Source: an uncultured Cohaesibacter sp.
GTDB lineage: Bacteria > Pseudomonadota > Alphaproteobacteria > Rhizobiales > Cohaesibacteraceae
Direction: 5' to 3'
Length of the DNA: 64,000 nucleotides
NCBI RefSeq assembly: GCF_963677725.1
Contig: NZ_OY782507.1
Coordinates: 806,001-870,000 of the forward strand
The notes beneath the pieces were generated by a model that did not search any database, was not told where the DNA came from, and saw nothing but the letters and a program-made list of their open reading frames with translations. This document shows, in pieces, positions 37,617 through 46,551 of this stretch; position 1 is the stretch's first letter; each line of letters opens with the position of its first letter. Made by a program: the position numbers and the translations under genes.

Positions 37617-39440
37617 TTAAGCCTGCGCGATGCCCAAACGAGCGTGGATATTCTGCAGTTCACCAAGAACGTCGCAGCCTTCGAAGCAGTAAGCTTCAAC
37701 ACCGGCAGCAGACAGTTTTTCCATGATGTCAGCAGGACGACCAGCCAGCCAGAGCATTTCAACGCCAGCTTCTTTGAGTTCCTTGGCAACGGCTTCGCCC
37801 ATTTCTTCGTAACGCGCATCAGATGCTACGATACAAGCGATTTTCGCACCGGAAGCCTTGAAGGCTGCGCCGATTTCGCCGGTTTCCAAGAAGTTCTTGT
37901 CAGACAGGGACTTGATGCCACCAGCTTCGAAGAAGTTCTTAGCCCAGGTTGCACGTGCGGTGAATTCGGCGATTTTACCGATCTGTGCAAAGAAGACGGT
38001 TGGTTCACCGGCAGCTTTGGCAGCGTCACGCAGCGCTTCGAAAGGCATGGAGTAACGGAAGACTTTGAGTGGTTCGCAAGATTCGCCTTCTGGAGCAGCA
38101 GCCAATTCAATGCGTTCAGCTTCGTCAACGGCGGTTTCGCCTTCCAGAATGTTCGGGAATGCGGAAGTACCGGTCAGCGCATCTTTACGCTTGGCGATCA
38201 GAGCGTTGCGGGTTTCGCTCGACTTGGCGATTGCGTCCTGAACGAGACCAGATTTCAGAGCTGCGTCAATGCCGCCAGCTTTGAAGATTTCCTGGAAAAA
38301 CGCCCAAGCAGCAGAGCCATACTGGTCGGTCAGGTCTTCAACATAACCCGAACCAGCTGCAGGGTCGGTAACGCGATAGAGGTTGGATTCCTCAATCAGC
38401 ATGACCTGCAGGTTACGAACGATACGACGACCCAGAGCATTTGGCAGGCCGATTGCGATGGCATGTGGCAGAATGCAAACGCTGTTTGCACCACCAACAC
38501 CAGCAGCGAAGCCAGCGGTGGATACGCGCAGGGTGTTTACCCATGGATCCAGGCGGGTTGCCATTGCGAAGGATGTTTCAGCATGCAGGCTGAGCGCTTT
38601 GAACTCAACGCCAGCAGCTTCTTGCAGGTTGGCCCAGAGTTTACGCATGGCGCGCAATTTGGAAAGGGAACCAAACTGGTTGGCGCTTACGGACAAGGTG
38701 ACATCGATGAGACCAAATGCCTCTGCGGTATCAAAGCCGTTTTCTTCAAGCGCTTTTACATAGGTGATGATGGTTGCGACAACAGCGCCGAGTTCCTGCG
38801 AGTCAGAAGCGCCAGCATCGTGGTAAGGACGGCCATCAACAGTGATGAACGGACCTTTGAAGCCTTTGCCTTGCAAATCACGGATGGTTTCAGCCAGTTC
38901 AGCTGCCCAGCCGGTAGCGACGCCGCCGGTGGAAGCGAAGTTGCCGAGCGGATCAAAGCCGAATGACAGGCAGAGACCGGAAGGGGCTGCGCCGCTGGCT
39001 TCTACGAACTCTACGAAAGCAGCCTGGCCAGCGCCTTCAAGGCGGAGGCTAACGATATCAAGCATGACACCGTCGAGTGCTTTGGCGATTGCGTCCTTGT
39101 CAGCGGCAATACCGTAGCCACGGGCCGCTGCGCTGCCTGCAAAAGGAATAACAAGCATGTTGGAGCCGTTTTTCAGGTCGTCCAGCGCTTGTGCGTTAGC
39201 TTTTGCGACATCTGGATTGTCGACGCGCTGAGCAACAGCCCAAGGGGTGTTGTCTGCACGCATTGCCAGTGGCTCTTTGCCTTTGGCGCGGTGGTACATT
39301 GGTTCCACTTCAAGACCATCAACGGTCTTGGTGGACAGGCGGGAAACGGGTTTCCCTTTGAGGGCCTTTTCTACTGCTGCAACCCATTCATCACGGGAGA
39401 AGCCAGGAAAAGTGTCAGTTATCCTCAGAGCATCGCTCAT
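37617..39440 (-). CDS. mutA: Methylmalonyl-CoA mutase small subunit
   Basis: A 607-residue subunit homologous to the large subunit. It keeps the TIM barrel (VKTVDGLEVEPMYHR-like TKTVDGLEVEPMYHR; FALIDVTLSVSANQF-type) and a C-terminal flavodoxin-like domain but lacks the D-x-H-x2-G cobalamin motif, as expected for the non-catalytic partner. GGAG lies before ATG 39440. It is the first gene of a two-gene operon and shares the same biased codon use as mutB. The chaperone gene meaB is about 14 kb away. Confidence 0.95.
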   Translation of the reverse strand: MSDALRITDTFPGFSRDEWVAAVEKALKGKPVSRLSTKTVDGLEVEPMYHRAKGKEPLAMRADNTPWAVAQRVDNPDVAKANAQALDDLKNGSNMLVIPFAGSAAARGYGIAADKDAIAKALDGVMLDIVSLRLEGAGQAAFVEFVEASGAAPSGLCLSFGFDPLGNFASTGGVATGWAAELAETIRDLQGKGFKGPFITVDGRPYHDAGASDSQELGAVVATIITYVKALEENGFDTAEAFGLIDVTLSVSANQFGSLSKLRAMRKLWANLQEAAGVEFKALSLHAETSFAMATRLDPWVNTLRVSTAGFAAGVGGANSVCILPHAIAIGLPNALGRRIVRNLQVMLIEESNLYRVTDPAAGSGYVEDLTDQYGSAAWAFFQEIFKAGGIDAALKSGLVQDAIAKSSETRNALIAKRKDALTGTSAFPNILEGETAVDEAERIELAAAPEGESCEPLKVFRYSMPFEALRDAAKAAGEPTVFFAQIGKIAEFTARATWAKNFFEAGGIKSLSDKNFLETGEIGAAFKASGAKIACIVASDARYEEMGEAVAKELKEAGVEMLWLAGRPADIMEKLSAAGVEAYCFEGCDVLGELQNIHARLGIAQA

Positions 39441-40191
39441 CGTGTTCGCTCCAGTTAGTTAAAGATGAATACAGGAAACACGCCGCTCGCGCCCCTGCTC
39501 CAACCTTGGATTTAGTTTCCCAAACGCCGCCCCCTCTCGCTCACTCAGAGGCTTGGCGCTTCCCTTGCGAAACATACATGTTGGCTGAATGATAGTGCCT
39601 AGAACGTCGACCGCTTTGTCATATCGCAAGTCCCTGTCCAGATTAGCGCTATTCTCCTCAGTTCTCATGGTGTTCCTGTCGAATGTCGTGGACCCGAAAT
39701 CAGAAGCCATTCTGGCCCAGCGATTGAACGACGGATTGAAGGTGACCGGACTGGTCGGGATCCAACTATGGTGTAAGACCCGCCCGCGAGATCCGCAAGC
39801 TGTCCAAATGGTCCGGTTTGGGTTTGATATGTCTCAAATCGAGTTTTTCCAAACCCATGAAATGGCAGAATCCCTTGAATATGTGCCAGGACTCTGTCTT
39901 TTCCTCAGGTGATACGAATCATCGCACAGATCTGTCGTTTTTCGCCGCCTGTTCATTGTAAAGTTGCAAACGGTCGCGTTGCCGAAATCAGCAAAACATC
40001 GTTATTTTTACCAAATCCAACGTTGCAAATGCTCGTTGCAGTTGTTCAGAACTATACAAAAGTGATCTCGTTAGCGTTCTTTTGGGTTGCTCTAACGGCA
40101 ACAATGGTTCAGGTATACAAGTGGGTATAAGTGGGGAAAGCGACTGTGTTTCGATCCTGATTCTTCCGGATTGCGATTCACGTTGCCTTGA
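39441..40191. other. Intergenic region between mutA and LuxR-type regulator
   Basis: An unusually long divergent spacer, about 750 bases. Open frames at 39459-39710 (minus) and 39589-39912 (plus, starting MIVPRTSTAL) show no recognisable features. I see no cobalamin riboswitch pattern. It may hold long leader regions or a small gene I cannot recognise. Confidence 0.45.
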
Positions 40192-40989
40192 ATGTCAAAT
40201 CAGGCGTCCCCCAAGGGGCGCTCAAATCGCAACACCAGAATTGCAGATAACAAAATGTTCCATACCCAATGGTCTTCCGACAAGGAGACTCAGTCTGGTC
40301 AGACTCGCACTGGCACAAAGAGCTTTTATCAGGAAATCAGACAACGGTTCCGTACCTATGGTGCAGAACGGCTCCTGATATCGGGTCTCCCGCTGCCTGG
40401 TCGCGACATGAGTAAACTTGTCCTTCATCAAAAATGGGGTCAGGAGCCATTCACTGCGGCTCAGTTGACACAGATTCGTGGCCACGACCCTTTGGTGCGC
40501 CGCGTTGCAGTGGCTTGTAAACCTGTTCGCTTGCTAAACGACAGTGCGCAAGTCGATTGGCTGTTGAACTCTCCTCTTTATAATATGCTGATACGCGGTG
40601 CTGGCGGTCAAGACGAGATCGGATCGATGATCGGTGTTCAGATCCCGCTTGATCTGTTGCAAGTGATGATTATTCTAGCGGGCCCCAGTATCACTATCTC
40701 CGACGTGGACCTTTGCGCTGCCATAAGCCAAATCGCGCGTGATTTGGAAACCATGCATGGCCTCAAGCCGTTGCTGCCTCCTCGCCCCGGCGAGTTGTCC
40801 GTGCGTGAGAAAATGGTTTTGATCAAGACAGCGGAAGGCAAAACAGCGGGTGACATCGCCGGCGAGCTGGAGATTTCCCAACGCACCGTGCATGCTCATT
40901 TGCAAAATGCATCCGAAAAAATGCAGGCCGCCAACAAGACCCAAACGGTCGTTGAAGCGCTTCGCTATGCTCAAATTTCGCTGTCCTAA
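40192..40989 (+). CDS. LuxR family transcriptional regulator (solo)
   Basis: A 265-residue protein. Residues about 45-170 resemble a diverged autoinducer-binding domain (FRTYGAERLLISGLPLPGRD and the HDPLVRRVAVACKPVRL block). The C-terminal HTH is standard: LSVREKMVLIKTAEGKTAGDIAGELEISQRTVHAHLQNASEKM. No luxI-type synthase is in the window, so it is a solo. The first 40 residues are low-quality sequence and an ATG at 40255 is an alternative; neither start has a good ribosome site. Target and ligand are unknown. Confidence 0.82.
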   Translation: MSNQASPKGRSNRNTRIADNKMFHTQWSSDKETQSGQTRTGTKSFYQEIRQRFRTYGAERLLISGLPLPGRDMSKLVLHQKWGQEPFTAAQLTQIRGHDPLVRRVAVACKPVRLLNDSAQVDWLLNSPLYNMLIRGAGGQDEIGSMIGVQIPLDLLQVMIILAGPSITISDVDLCAAISQIARDLETMHGLKPLLPPRPGELSVREKMVLIKTAEGKTAGDIAGELEISQRTVHAHLQNASEKMQAANKTQTVVEALRYAQISLS

Positions 40990-41040
40990 GGGTCAGCTCC
41001 GAGCAGAATTCCTCCCCCGAAACATTCAGGTTAGAGTCCG

Positions 41041-41072
41041 GAAAAATGCCGCTTTTCTGCGGCATTTTTCGT
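41041..41072 (+). terminator. Intrinsic terminator after the LuxR-type gene
   Basis: The perfect stem AAAAATGCCGC / GCGGCATTTTT with a 6-base loop lies about 50 bases after the stop codon. Confidence 0.9.
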
Positions 41073-41228
41073 GTTTTGTAACAAAGTATGTCCAAGCGGA
41101 AACGGGATACAGTGAGTTACCAAATAACTGGGATCTAATTTGCCTGTTTTCGCTCCGGGCCGCGCCAAACGCTCCTGTAGTTGATAAGATCTGAACATAC
41201 AGATCAACTCTCGGAACAGGAGATCATC

Positions 41229-41972
41229 ATGAAAATTCTTTTCGGCGGAACCCTGATTGCGGTAGTTGCAATGACCGGCACCGCATTCGCATTTGGCCCC
41301 GGTTATCAATCAAATCAGCAACTGGCGCAAAATAACGCCCAGTTCCAGATGCAGCGCCCCGGCTTCAGACAGGGAATGGCACCCGGAATGGGCCGCAGAA
41401 TGACCTTCAACCAGACCCAAAGCAACCAATTTCCAAATCGCGGCAACCGCACCGGTCAGCCGGTCTTCATGGATAGCTGGGACAGCAATAACGATGGCAC
41501 CGTCAGCCTTGCAGAAGCAAAGGCGCGCCGGGGCGAATATTTCAACGCACTGGACGACGATGACGACGGCAAGCTCGACACGAAGGACTTCAAGACTTTT
41601 CTGACCAATCAAAAAATGCCAGTCGCTCAAGCCACCAATCGCCAGCGTGGCCTGTTGGGCATGAACCTCGCGTTCAACGACGTCAACAAGGACGGCATCG
41701 TGACCCGCAAAGAATTCCTGGCTCAAACCAACAGCTGGTTGAAACGCATGGATATTTCTGGCGACGGCAAGGTCACAAGCGCCGATTTTGGCCCCGGCAA
41801 TGGCCGGCTGGCCGTCAACAGGCGAAACAACCAGAACTGGACGCAAGGTCGCGGACCTGGTCGTGGAATGGGACGTGGCCAAGGGCGCGGTCGAGGACTT
41901 GGAATGGGCCGAGGCCAGGGTCGTGGACAAGGACGGGGCCAAGGGCGTGGCATGGGGATGCGCTGGCAGTAA
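41229..41972 (+). CDS. Secreted EF-hand protein with RG-rich C-terminal tail
   Basis: A 247-residue protein with a signal peptide ([20 protein letters not shown] then AFG). A Gln/Asn/Met-rich region precedes four EF-hand loops: [36 protein letters not shown] and [12 protein letters not shown]. Each has the expected acidic residues at loop positions 1, 3 and 5, so calcium binding is likely. The tail is low-complexity Gly-Arg-Gln-Met sequence ([11 protein letters not shown] type) of about 40 residues. AGGAG before ATG 41229 fixes the start. It is periplasmic or secreted. Its role is unknown; the acidic and basic halves suggest Ca-regulated binding to a polyanion, which is speculation. Confidence 0.85.
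   Translation: MKILFGGTLIAVVAMTGTAFAFGPGYQSNQQLAQNNAQFQMQRPGFRQGMAPGMGRRMTFNQTQSNQFPNRGNRTGQPVFMDSWDSNNDGTVSLAEAKARRGEYFNALDDDDDGKLDTKDFKTFLTNQKMPVAQATNRQRGLLGMNLAFNDVNKDGIVTRKEFLAQTNSWLKRMDISGDGKVTSADFGPGNGRLAVNRRNNQNWTQGRGPGRGMGRGQGRGRGLGMGRGQGRGQGRGQGRGMGMRWQ
41865..41960 (+). repeat. Low-complexity GGNCGNGGNCARGG-type repeat encoding the RG tail
   Basis: Degenerate short repeats of GGNCGNGGN and GGCCARGGN units encode Gly-Arg-Gly and Gly-Gln-Gly. The copy number could vary by slippage without loss of frame. Confidence 0.7.
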
Positions 41973-42020
41973 AAAGCCAGTGAGCCTCACCAAGTTCTGA
42001 CATTCTGATTGCCTAATATA

Positions 42021-42060
42021 AAAAGAGCTGGACCATCATTGTGAATGGCCCAGCTCTTTG
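42021..42060. terminator. Terminator between EF-hand and DUF4332 genes
   Basis: The interrupted hairpin AAAGAGCTGG-A-CCAT / ATGG-C-CCAGCTCTTT has a run of T on the minus strand. It therefore mainly ends the DUF4332 transcript and perhaps both. Confidence 0.8.
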
Positions 42061-42102
42061 TGGTTGCTACAACCTGTCGACCGATTGCGCGCAGGCAATC
42101 GC

Positions 42103-42513
42103 TTAGTAGGTCATCATTGGCGGCAATTCCTTTGCCTGATCAACCCATTTCTCAACATTGCTTTGAGCCGGAACCTGACGCACGAGTTTCCGCTTTTGGT
42201 TGGCTTCTTTCATGGCGACAGTCAAATTGGCTGCATTGCGGTTGCGCAATTCCTTGACCGTATCGACGCCAGCGGCTTCGAGCAATTCGGAATATTCCTC
42301 GCCTACACCCTTGATGCGCATCAGATCAGCCATGTTGGCCCATTTGAGAATGCGGGCATGTTCGATGCCGGTCTCGGCTTCCAGCGCCTTGCGGCCAGCG
42401 GGATCTTTCGCACGGTCCAGATAGGCCTTGGTGTTGGTAATGCCCACGGTTTTGAGCTTTTCAGCATAGGACGGGCCGATGCCTTCGATTTTCGCTATTG
42501 GATAGGACGACAT
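42103..42513 (-). CDS. DUF4332 domain protein (helix-hairpin-helix type)
   Basis: A 136-residue cytoplasmic protein with two helix-hairpin-helix-like units: IAKIEGIGPSYAEKLKTVGI and LMRIKGVGEEYSELLEAAGV. This matches DUF4332, a family of unknown function that may bind nucleic acids through the GIGP and GVGE hairpins. GGAGG lies six bases before ATG 42513, so I rejected the upstream extension to 42657. It follows the DUF2267-type gene on the same strand at about 160 bases. Confidence 0.88.
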   Translation of the reverse strand: MSSYPIAKIEGIGPSYAEKLKTVGITNTKAYLDRAKDPAGRKALEAETGIEHARILKWANMADLMRIKGVGEEYSELLEAAGVDTVKELRNRNAANLTVAMKEANQKRKLVRQVPAQSNVEKWVDQAKELPPMMTY

Positions 42514-42671
42514 TCTTTCCTCCACTCTTTCAACGCCACCCATTGCAGATGGGCAGGCTTCCCCATTTGATCCCCATTGAGATTGCGTCCTGATTGTTGA
42601 TCGCTCAGGAAACAGCCCCATCATATCCAGAGTGAGCCAAAAAAAAGCGACCTGCAAGGGCCGCTTTCAGA

Positions 42672-43049
42672 TTAGATGATCTGGCTCAGGCCGGGAACCG
42701 ATGAAATCACTTCGTCGACGGTCGCTGGGTCGACATGCTCTTTGGCAATCGTGATCATTTCCTCGGCAACGGACTTCACTTCACCCATGCCGAGACCTGC
42801 GCTGTTCAATTCGCTCATGGCTGCCATGGCACCACCCATGCCACCCATCAGACCACCAAGCAGACCGCCACTTGATTTGCTTTCCTCTTCCAACATGCTC
42901 TTGGCATTCAGAGCGCCAGCAATTTCCTTCACCTTTTCGGTGTCGGCTTCCTTGGCAAGGAAATTGAGGATGATCTTGACGGCGGTTTGAGCCATCTCTT
43001 CGGAAATTCCCGCGGCCGATGCGATGCGCGCAATAATGATATCTTGCAT
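42672..43049 (-). CDS. DUF2267-like helical protein
   Basis: A 125-residue protein. IIARIASAAGISEEMAQTAV then ILNFLAKEADTEKVKEIAGA forms the N-terminal helical part, a Gly/Met-rich spacer (GGLLGGLMGGMGGAMAAM) follows, and VDEVISSVPGLSQII ends it. I recall such proteins in Hyphomicrobiales annotated as DUF2267. AGGGAGA before ATG 43049 decides the start. The function is unknown. Confidence 0.75.
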   Translation of the reverse strand: MQDIIIARIASAAGISEEMAQTAVKIILNFLAKEADTEKVKEIAGALNAKSMLEEESKSSGGLLGGLMGGMGGAMAAMSELNSAGLGMGEVKSVAEEMITIAKEHVDPATVDEVISSVPGLSQII

Positions 43050-43486
43050 TCTAGTCTCCCTTGCAGCAGCCAAACACTCTAAAATCGCTCAACTGCCATC
43101 AACTTTTGCGAAGAGTGCCTTCCCGGCTTTTATAAAGCCTTGCGAGAAGAAACTCGTCGCCCGATTCAAACCTTACGTTTGCGTTACCCTACACATGCTT
43201 TCACCAAAGGCAAGAGCATAGATGCTCCGTCTCAGACACAAGTCTTATCCATCAGCGTCTTGCCGAAACAAAGCAAGAGTAATTTCCGAAAAGCCGGTTG
43301 CAGGCATGTGACAAGCACCGTAAAAGAATCGGTGAGGGATTGATCTCTTCTTTCGTATTGAGCTTTATCGCAGGCTGCCTGAACGCTGGATGAACGCTGG
43401 ATGAGCGGTAAGAATAGATCATGGGATTGGGCACGAAACAGGATGCCCAATGGTCGCAGGACCGGAACGAGGAACGGGGAAAGCAC
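43050..43486. other. Intergenic region between DUF2267-like and HerA-like genes
   Basis: A divergent spacer of about 440 bases. It contains two perfect copies of an 11-bp unit (GAACGCTGGAT, 43381-43402). I see no gene with supporting features. Confidence 0.5.
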
Positions 43487-45076
43487 ATGCTGCAGGACGG
43501 CAAGGTCTATCTGGGAACTTCTTTTCTAACCAATGCAGACGGGAGCGAGACCAGTCAGGGAGAATATCTTGATCTGAAACTTGCCAACCGGCACGGTCTG
43601 ATTACCGGAGCAACAGGCACCGGCAAGACAGTGTCTCTGCAAATTCTGACCGAAGGCTTTTCCAATGCAGGGGTTCCTGTTTTCTGCGCCGACGTCAAGG
43701 GTGACCTGTCCGGGCTGGCCGCAGCCGGAGAGCCAAAAGACTTCCTCGCCAGCAGGGCAGAAAAAATAGGCTTTGCCGACGAGTATGTGTTTGAATCCAT
43801 GCCGACGATCTTTTGGGATCTGTTTGGCGAACAGGGCCACCCGATCCGCACCACCATCACAGATATGGGGCCCTTGCTGCTGGCACGCCTGTTGGGTCTG
43901 AATGACACGCAGGAAGGGATTTTGAATATCGCCTTCAAATTGGCCGATGACGAGGGACTTTTGCTCCTCGATCTCAAGGACTTGCGTGCTTTGCTGGTCA
44001 ATATGGAAGAGCGGCGCAAGGAATTGTCCGCCGCCTATGGCAACATCTCTACGGCCTCGATTGGTGCCATTCAGCGGGATCTTCTGGTGTTGGAACAACA
44101 AGGTGCCGAGCAGTTCTTTGGCGAGACGGCGCTGAACATTCTGGATCTGATGCGGACCACCCGCGATGGTCGCGGTGTGGTCTCCGTGCTGGCGGCTGAC
44201 AAACTGATGCAGTCGCCGCAACTCTATGCGACCTTCCTGTTGTGGTTATTGTCGGAATTGTTCGAAGAGCTGCCGGAAGTCGGCGACAGGGACCGCCCAC
44301 GGCTCGTCTTCTTCTTTGATGAGGCCCATTTGCTGTTTGATGATGCGCCGAAGATTCTGGTCGAGAAAGTCGAACAGGTGGTCAAGCTGATCCGCTCGAA
44401 AGGAGTCGGCGTCTATTTTGTCACACAGAATCCACTTGATGTGCCCGATGGGGTTCTCTCCCAGCTTGGCAACCGGGTGCAGCATGCGCTGCGTGCCTTC
44501 ACGCCCCGTGACCAGAAGGCGGTGAAAGTAGCGGCCGATACGTTCCGTCCCAATCCGGCGCTCGATACCAGACAGGTTATCATGGAAATGGGTGTCGGGG
44601 AGGCTTTGGTCTCGACCTTGATGAAAAAGGGTGTGCCCTCAATGGTGCAGCAAACCCTGATTCGTCCCCCAAGTTCACGTCTGGGGCCAATCAGTGCGGC
44701 TGAGCGAAAAGCGGTGATCGATAACAGCCCGATCTTCGGGGTCTATGACACGGTCGTGGATCGTGAAAGCGCCTATGAGATTCTCAAAAAGCAAGCGGAA
44801 GTAAAGGCAAAGCGGGAAGCGGAACAACGCGCCCACGAAGACCAACAGCGCGAAGAGAAAGGTCGGGTGAAACGCGGCCGGACAGGCTTCACCCTGCCCG
44901 ATTTTGGTCGTGATGACCGACCGACACGGCGCTCACGCAGCAAGACGTCTGCACGCAGGTCAAACAGGCAGACGGTTGCAGAGGCTGCGATAAAGTCGGT
45001 TGCCCGTTCGGTTGCGACTTCGCTTGGCAAAGCCCTAGTGCGCGGTATTCTCGGCAGTTTGAAAAGTGGTCGATAA
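43487..45076 (+). CDS. HerA-like ATPase, DUF853 family
   Basis: A 529-residue FtsK/HerA-superfamily ATPase (YjgR type). Walker A is GATGTGKT (41-48) and Walker B is [18 protein letters not shown] (around 272). A conserved block [20 protein letters not shown] then [20 protein letters not shown] contains the sensor and arginine-finger region. The last 80 residues are strongly basic and low-complexity. ATG 43487 has GGGGAAAG upstream; the longer frame from 43421 lacks support. The family is poorly understood; roles in DNA processing are assumed from HerA. No nurA nuclease gene is adjacent. Confidence 0.9.
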   Translation: MLQDGKVYLGTSFLTNADGSETSQGEYLDLKLANRHGLITGATGTGKTVSLQILTEGFSNAGVPVFCADVKGDLSGLAAAGEPKDFLASRAEKIGFADEYVFESMPTIFWDLFGEQGHPIRTTITDMGPLLLARLLGLNDTQEGILNIAFKLADDEGLLLLDLKDLRALLVNMEERRKELSAAYGNISTASIGAIQRDLLVLEQQGAEQFFGETALNILDLMRTTRDGRGVVSVLAADKLMQSPQLYATFLLWLLSELFEELPEVGDRDRPRLVFFFDEAHLLFDDAPKILVEKVEQVVKLIRSKGVGVYFVTQNPLDVPDGVLSQLGNRVQHALRAFTPRDQKAVKVAADTFRPNPALDTRQVIMEMGVGEALVSTLMKKGVPSMVQQTLIRPPSSRLGPISAAERKAVIDNSPIFGVYDTVVDRESAYEILKKQAEVKAKREAEQRAHEDQQREEKGRVKRGRTGFTLPDFGRDDRPTRRSRSKTSARRSNRQTVAEAAIKSVARSVATSLGKALVRGILGSLKSGR

Positions 45077-45262
45077 TTGCAGCAAATGATTATTAAGTTT
45101 AGCCATAGGATGTCAGGCCCGTTTACCAAATCCAAGGGATTCTGAAACAGACTTGGATCAACACTTTGCTGGCTCGGCGTTCAGGCCCTCCAGTCGTGAT
45201 TTTGCAAATCGTCCCTTTCGTGGCACCTTTGCCTTGCTGCGGAGCGATTTAGCATAGCTATC

Positions 45263-46075
45263 TTGAAGGATGCTTCTCTCTTGTCGAGTCGCTTGAAATC
45301 GATAAAAGATCTTTCTGTCCTCATCCTTGCACCGCGCAAGCATGATCGCCAATTGTGGGCAGATCTTTTGAAGAATTGTGACATCCGCAATCCAATCTCC
45401 ATGGCGGACATCGAGCAGGCCGCCATCCCCATTGGCTCGGGTCAGGTCGATGTGGTCTTTGTCGATGAAGCCTATGGACCTCAAGGCATTGCCAACATTC
45501 TCATCCCAGCCCGCAATGTGGAATTTGCCGGGGGACGCGGGGTGTGCCTGATCCTTTGTTCGAAAAAGGCAACGGCACAAGATGTGCTTAATGCCAGAAA
45601 ACTGGGCTTTGCCTCGCTGGTTATCCTGCCTGCCTCCATTGGCACGGTGCAGAAACATCTGGAATTGGCCGCTCGCTATATCCCCAAGAGCGATGAGGAG
45701 TTGGGCTGGTCCGCACCCAAAATTCAGGAGCATCGGCAAGCCACAGCCAGGCACGCACCCAAGGCTGATCCCGCCCAGACGGCACCTTCCCAAACCACGG
45801 ATGCGAAGATGCCTCAGAGCGCGCCTGAACAGCCAAAAGCCGTTGCAGACACGCCCCCACAGGTCGCATCATCGCCGTCAGACGCACTCTCGGCAGCGCA
45901 ACGGGCAATGGCAGACAGCCAAAAAGCCGAATTATCAAAGTCTTCTAATGTTCCGACCACACCAAACTCGGTTCAAGGCACAGTCAAACGTTCCAGCCCG
46001 CATTCAGATCTGGACCCTATGAGTGCTCCGGGCCGCACAGCCACCGTTGCAGATGAAGACGTGGTATTCCTTTAG
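45263..46075 (+). CDS. Atypical receiver-like protein with disordered tail
   Basis: A 270-residue protein. Residues about 15-140 follow the receiver fold: LSVLILAPRKHDRQLWADLL, VDVVFVDEAYGPQG with a possible phospho-Asp at 68, and RGVCLILCSKKATAQDV. The acidic pocket after strand 1 is LAPRKHD instead of the usual DD, and the conserved lysine near strand 5 is absent (VILPASIG). It may therefore not be phosphorylated in the usual way. The C-terminal half is Pro/Ser/Ala-rich and disordered. The only in-frame start is TTG at 45263 without a close ribosome site, so the N-terminus is uncertain. Confidence 0.7.
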   Translation: MKDASLLSSRLKSIKDLSVLILAPRKHDRQLWADLLKNCDIRNPISMADIEQAAIPIGSGQVDVVFVDEAYGPQGIANILIPARNVEFAGGRGVCLILCSKKATAQDVLNARKLGFASLVILPASIGTVQKHLELAARYIPKSDEELGWSAPKIQEHRQATARHAPKADPAQTAPSQTTDAKMPQSAPEQPKAVADTPPQVASSPSDALSAAQRAMADSQKAELSKSSNVPTTPNSVQGTVKRSSPHSDLDPMSAPGRTATVADEDVVFL

Positions 46076-46119
46076 CGGCCTCCCCAGCGACCATCGGCAG
46101 CAGCATTTGGGGTTTAATG

Positions 46120-46150
46120 AAAAACCGGGCTTTTGGCCCGGTTTTCGTTT
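46120..46150. terminator. Bidirectional terminator
   Basis: The hairpin AAAACCGGGC / GCCCGGTTTT with a 5-base loop has a T-run on the plus side and A-run on the left. It separates the receiver-like gene from the sqr unit. Confidence 0.9.
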
Positions 46151-46174
46151 TTCAGATCACCTTTTCTGAACAGA

Positions 46175-46528
46175 TCAGGCTCTCCTGTTGCTGAAAAACA
46201 GGCCCTCTATCGTATAAGCCACCATCACGGTGCCAACAGCTCCCGCGATCCAGATAAGAGCCAGAATGATCAGGTCGATAGGGCCACCGATGTCGCCATA
46301 ACCCGACGAGGTCATGGTCTGGACAAACCAGATGGCTGCAAAGCCGCCGATCACTCCGACAATCTCCGAGCGCAGAAAGCGGCCAGAGGCCAATGTCTTT
46401 TCGCGGAACACGACATAGAGAAAGGCGATGAGGCCCAGAACAGCCAGCACGACCAGAGCCCAAAACAGGGTGGGTCCGAAGACTTCTTCGAAAACCGCCA
46501 GCAGGGTGGAAAGTGTTAGTTCTTTCAT
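46175..46528 (-). CDS. Small membrane protein downstream of sqr (DUF5368-like)
   Basis: A 117-residue protein with three membrane segments (LFWALVVLAVLGLIAFLYVV, EIVGVIGGFAAIWFV, LIILALIWIAGAVGTVMV). It begins MKELTLSTLLAVFEEVFGPT. I recall the DUF5368 family as looking like this, but I am not certain. AAAGGAG before ATG 46528 fixes the start. It begins 23 bases after the sqr stop, so they form one operon. It could anchor SQR or handle quinone or sulfur intermediates, which is inference. Confidence 0.7.
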   Translation of the reverse strand: MKELTLSTLLAVFEEVFGPTLFWALVVLAVLGLIAFLYVVFREKTLASGRFLRSEIVGVIGGFAAIWFVQTMTSSGYGDIGGPIDLIILALIWIAGAVGTVMVAYTIEGLFFSNRRA

Positions 46529-46551
46529 TGTTTCAACTCCTTTGCCGAGGG

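Noticed and set aside
35363-37726. 787-codon plus-strand open frame opposite mutB
   Set aside because: It is an antisense shadow. The product has no recognisable domain and the frame is open because mutB codons rarely give stops in that register. mutB itself has all motifs.
37644-38966. 440-codon plus-strand open frame opposite mutA
   Set aside because: Antisense shadow of the codon-biased mutA gene, like the one opposite mutB.
39589-39912. 107-codon plus-strand frame in the mutA-luxR spacer
   Set aside because: It has one mildly hydrophobic stretch but no family features and no good ribosome site. It cannot be excluded completely.
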